A stretch of DNA of 39,875 nt, taken from Methylobacter sp. Its GTDB lineage: Bacteria; Pseudomonadota; Gammaproteobacteria; Methylococcales; Methylomonadaceae. Shown here piece by piece: positions 37,220 to 39,875 of this stretch. Every line of letters begins with the position of its first letter. The stretch's first letter is position 1. The notes below the pieces were generated by a model. The model worked only from the letters and a program-made list of their open reading frames with translations, had not been told where the DNA came from and ran no database searches. Where the stretch lies: the NCBI GenBank assembly GCA_004299305.1, contig SCPZ01000085.1:1-39875 (forward strand), written 5' to 3'. The position numbers and the translations under genes were made by a program.

Positions 37220-39649
37220 ATGAAAATGACCATCGTTAGAAAAATGATCCTGTTGGTGGCTTTTGCTATTTTGGGTATGGTTGGGCAGGTCTGGCTTGGA
37301 CAAAACAGGATGAATGCGGTATATGAAAAAACCAATTTCGCTAATGTCAACAGTGTTCCGGCTATTGTCGATCTGTATAAGGCCAATGCGTTGTTCGGTC
37401 ATTTACGTGTTCGTCCATACCGCCATGTACTGGCTACCGATATGGCCGAGATGGCGAAAATAGAAACTACTATCAAGGTAGGACGGGAAGACGTTCTCAA
37501 TGCATTGAAGGAATATGAAAGCACCATTGTGGACGACAAAGACAAGCATCTAACAGAGGAAGATTACGCTGCTTTTAATGCCTATTTTGATGGACTGGAC
37601 AAAGCATTGGAGCTTTCCCGTCAAAACAAGAAGGAGCAGGCTCGTGATTTGCTGGTGCAAACCAGGCCACTGGATCAAAGGGCGTATGCCGCGTTTGATG
37701 CCCACCTGGAATATAACATTGAACTGGCGAAGAAGGGATCCGGCGAAGCTATCGCTGCTAAAAACCATGCGAACCTCATGTCTACCATTATCGTGGTTAT
37801 CGATTTGTTGGCGACTGCGCTGCTGGGTTGGTTTATTACTCATAACCTGAAGCGTCAACTAGGCGGCGAGCCGGATGCGGCTGCCTATATTGCCAACAAA
37901 ATTGCAGCGGGTGACCTAAGCAGCAAGATCGAGATCAAATCCGGCGACACGATCAGCCTGTTCTACTCCATGAAGACGATGCAGGACAATCTAAGTATGA
38001 TTGTCGAGGAAATTAAGAGCATCGTCGGAGCCGCCAACAAAGGCGACTTCAGCGTCAAAATAGACCTGAGCGGTAAAGCGGGTTACAGCAAGGAACTGTC
38101 CGAGCTGCTCAATCAACTGTCCGACACCGTCGATACCGCCTTTGGGGACACCATTCGCGTAGCAAAAGCTTTAGCGCAAGGCGATCTGAGCCAGAAAGTC
38201 ACCCGCGACTATCAGGGGGCTTTCAACGAAGTCAAACAAAGCGTCAACACCACCGCCGACTCCCTGACCGGCATTGTTGCGGAAATCAAGAGCATCGTCG
38301 CTGCCGCCAACAAGGGCGATTTCAGCGCCAAGATGAACCTGAACGGCAAGGCGGGCTACACCAAAGAGCTGTCCGAACTGCTCAACCAACTGTCCGACAC
38401 CGTCGATACCGCCTTTGGGGACACCATTCGCGTAGCAAAAGCTTTAGCGCAAGGCGACCTGAGCCAGAAAGTCACCCGCGACTATCAGGGCGCTTACAAC
38501 GAAGTCAAACAAAGCGTCAACACCACAGCCGACTCCCTGACCGGCATTGTTGCGGAAATCAAGGGCATTGTCGCTGCCGCCAACAAGGGCGATTTCAGCG
38601 CCAAAATGAACCTGAACGGCAAGGCGGGTTACACCAAGGAGCTGGCCGAACTGCTTAACCAACTGTCCGACACCGTCGATACCGCCTTCAAGGACACCAT
38701 TCATGTGGCTCAGGCTCTGGAGCAAGGCGATTTGACCCGGACAGTCACCCGCGACTATCAAGGGGCCTTCGATCAAGTCAAGCAGAGTCTCAATAACACC
38801 GTAGCCAAGCTGTCGCAAGTCATCAGCGAAGTGAACAGCGCTGCCGCCAACATTGCCGGGGCCAGCGAAGAAGTCAGCTCCACCGCCCAAAGTATGAGTC
38901 AGGCAACCAGTGAGCAGGCCGCCAGCGTCGAGGAAACCAGCGCTTCGGTCGAACAGATGGGGGCCTCCATCAATCAGAATACTGAAAACGCCAAAGTCAC
39001 CGACGCTATGGCCGCCCAAGCCAGCAGCGAGGCGGCGCAAGGCGGTGACGCCGTTAAAAAGACCGTGAGCGCGATGAAGAGCATAGCCGGTAAAATCGGC
39101 ATCATCGACGATATTGCTTATCAAACCAACTTATTGGCTTTGAACGCGGCGATTGAAGCCGCCCGAGCAGGCGAACACGGTAAGGGTTTTGCTGTGGTTG
39201 CCGCCGAAGTGCGTAAGCTGGCTGAACGTAGTCAGGTCGCCGCACAGGAAATCGGCGAACTCGCCTCCGGCAGTGTCGAGATGGCGGAAAGCGCAGGTAA
39301 GCTACTGGATACCATTGTGCCTTCTATCAAGAAAACGTCCGACTTAGTACAGGAAATTGCAGCGGCCTCTGAAGAACAGTCGGCAGGCGCAGGCCAAATC
39401 AATACCGCGATGGATCAGCTCAACCGGATTACCCAGCAAAATGCCAGTTCGTCGGAACAGTTGGCCGCTACTTCGGAAGAGATGAGCGGACAGGCAGCCC
39501 AACTGCAAGAGTTGATGGCGTTTTTTACCGTGGACATGGCCTCGGGTGCAGCGTCGGCGGTATCCAAAACTAGGGCTTTCAAACCTGCGGGTCAAAGAGC
39601 GGTGGCGGCAAAACATGCGCCTCACGATGCTGAGTTTGTGAAATTTTAG
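37220..39649 (+). CDS. Methyl-accepting chemotaxis protein with three HAMP-pair units
   Basis: This is an 809-residue chemoreceptor. The ATG at 37220, behind GGGAG with an eight-base gap, is preferred over an upstream TTG at 37187. Its sensor differs from those of the other receptors: membrane segments near 8-26 and 187-208 flank a four-helix-bundle-like domain with [17 protein letters not shown] typical [24 protein letters not shown] entry follows. Three 91-residue HAMP-pair units (258-348, 349-439, 440-530) are nearly identical in DNA to those of the large receptor. The signalling domain (about 531-770) matches its paralogues, and the tail ends D-A-E-F-V-K-F. The sharp change from unique sensor to shared rear half suggests domain shuffling or gene conversion. 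Confidence 0.96.
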   Translation: MKMTIVRKMILLVAFAILGMVGQVWLGQNRMNAVYEKTNFANVNSVPAIVDLYKANALFGHLRVRPYRHVLATDMAEMAKIETTIKVGREDVLNALKEYESTIVDDKDKHLTEEDYAAFNAYFDGLDKALELSRQNKKEQARDLLVQTRPLDQRAYAAFDAHLEYNIELAKKGSGEAIAAKNHANLMSTIIVVIDLLATALLGWFITHNLKRQLGGEPDAAAYIANKIAAGDLSSKIEIKSGDTISLFYSMKTMQDNLSMIVEEIKSIVGAANKGDFSVKIDLSGKAGYSKELSELLNQLSDTVDTAFGDTIRVAKALAQGDLSQKVTRDYQGAFNEVKQSVNTTADSLTGIVAEIKSIVAAANKGDFSAKMNLNGKAGYTKELSELLNQLSDTVDTAFGDTIRVAKALAQGDLSQKVTRDYQGAYNEVKQSVNTTADSLTGIVAEIKGIVAAANKGDFSAKMNLNGKAGYTKELAELLNQLSDTVDTAFKDTIHVAQALEQGDLTRTVTRDYQGAFDQVKQSLNNTVAKLSQVISEVNSAAANIAGASEEVSSTAQSMSQATSEQAASVEETSASVEQMGASINQNTENAKVTDAMAAQASSEAAQGGDAVKKTVSAMKSIAGKIGIIDDIAYQTNLLALNAAIEAARAGEHGKGFAVVAAEVRKLAERSQVAAQEIGELASGSVEMAESAGKLLDTIVPSIKKTSDLVQEIAAASEEQSAGAGQINTAMDQLNRITQQNASSSEQLAATSEEMSGQAAQLQELMAFFTVDMASGAASAVSKTRAFKPAGQRAVAAKHAPHDAEFVKF
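37991..38809 (+). repeat. Three 273-bp tandem units encoding HAMP pairs
   Basis: Units begin at 37991, 38264 and 38537, exactly 273 bases apart. They share long stretches of identical DNA with the units at 31672-32763 and with the single units in the other two receptors. The last unit again has the [13 protein letters not shown] form next to the signalling domain. Confidence 0.95.
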
Positions 39650-39658
39650 GAGGCGGAT

Positions 39659-39875
39659 ATGCACACATGCGGAAAATTTTATCCTCGTTCCCACGCGCTG
39701 CGCTCATCGTTATACACAAGTATTTCAAAGCACGTCATCCCGGCAGGGATTGCCGGGATCCACGACTGCAAGGATGCAGGAGGTAGAGCAACGCAGGAGC
39801 AGTTGCCGAGAAGCCATGGATGGCATACTGAAGTAGGCAACAAGTCTCGCCACAGGAATTGCTCAATGAAATCAA
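39659..39875 (+). pseudogene. Truncated cheW start interrupted by a repeat
   Basis: The receptor stop is followed by the usual TAGGAGGCGGAT and an ATG-CAC start nine bases later, just as in the other cassettes. After about eight codons the sequence turns into the dispersed repeat starting near 39683. The frame stays open to the window edge but encodes only repeat sequence with no CheW similarity. The rest of the gene may lie beyond the repeat, outside the window. Confidence 0.6.
39683..39800 (+). repeat. Dispersed intergenic repeat, fullest copy
   Basis: In order: CTCGTTCCCACGCGCTGCG, CTCATCGTTATACACAAG, CGTCATCCCGGCAGGGATT with its inverted partner TGCCGGGAT, CCACGACTGCA, and GATGCAGGAGGTAGAGCA. 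It matches copies at 151-277 (inverted), 3057-3165 and 34361-34440. It interrupts the cheW of the last cassette. Confidence 0.75.

Noticed and set aside
1-39875. tRNA, rRNA, phage and transposase genes
   Set aside because: Reading the intergenic stretches and gene products gave no convincing example; a dedicated RNA search was not possible.

Overview
The window looks like chromosomal DNA of a gammaproteobacterium with roughly balanced GC content. The gene order trpF-trpB-trpA-accD-folC-dedD-purF is typical of that class. The density of receptor paralogues and palindromic repeats would fit a Methylococcales-type methanotroph, but no methane-oxidation gene is present, so the genus is only a guess.

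Layout: (1) 1-2827, minus strand: a receptor-CheW cassette (MCP at 944-2827, cheW at 392-934) followed downstream by dispersed repeats and a perfect 33-nt palindrome. (2) 3225-4527, minus strand: a NarL/FixJ response regulator and an unrecognised multi-pass membrane protein. (3) 5106-10481: galE and a 1443-residue protein with two different glycosyltransferase modules. (4) 10783-18407: tryptophan, fatty-acid, folate and purine genes, with cvpA missing from its usual place before purF. (5) 18613-24994: a small Cys/Met-rich membrane protein and a CusCBA-type Cu(I)/Ag(I) tripartite efflux pump. (6) 25629-39875: a large chemosensory cluster of soluble-tail MCP, CheY, STAS protein and CheA, then three receptors each followed by a complete, decayed or truncated cheW.

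The most interesting part is the chemosensory cluster and its stray cassette at 392-2827. One MCP-cheW module has been copied at least four times, always with nine bases between the genes and the same ribosome-binding site overlapping the MCP stop. The receptors differ mainly in the number of a 273-bp (91-residue) tandem unit that encodes two HAMP-like segments: one copy in two receptors, three in a third, four plus two 270-bp variant units in the largest. All four end in the same E-F-V-K/R-F tail, which fits the known CheR-tethering pentapeptide pattern. The CheA carries a tandem 24-residue motif resembling the MshEN cyclic-di-GMP-binding module between its P2-like and dimerisation regions. 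The neighbouring STAS protein has lost the usual phosphorylatable serine. Relics of a cheA 3' end lie upstream of two of the receptors, which suggests how the array grew.

No rRNA, tRNA, CRISPR array, transposase or phage gene was recognised. Palindromic intergenic repeats are abundant, especially around the receptor cassettes, and may have driven the duplications.
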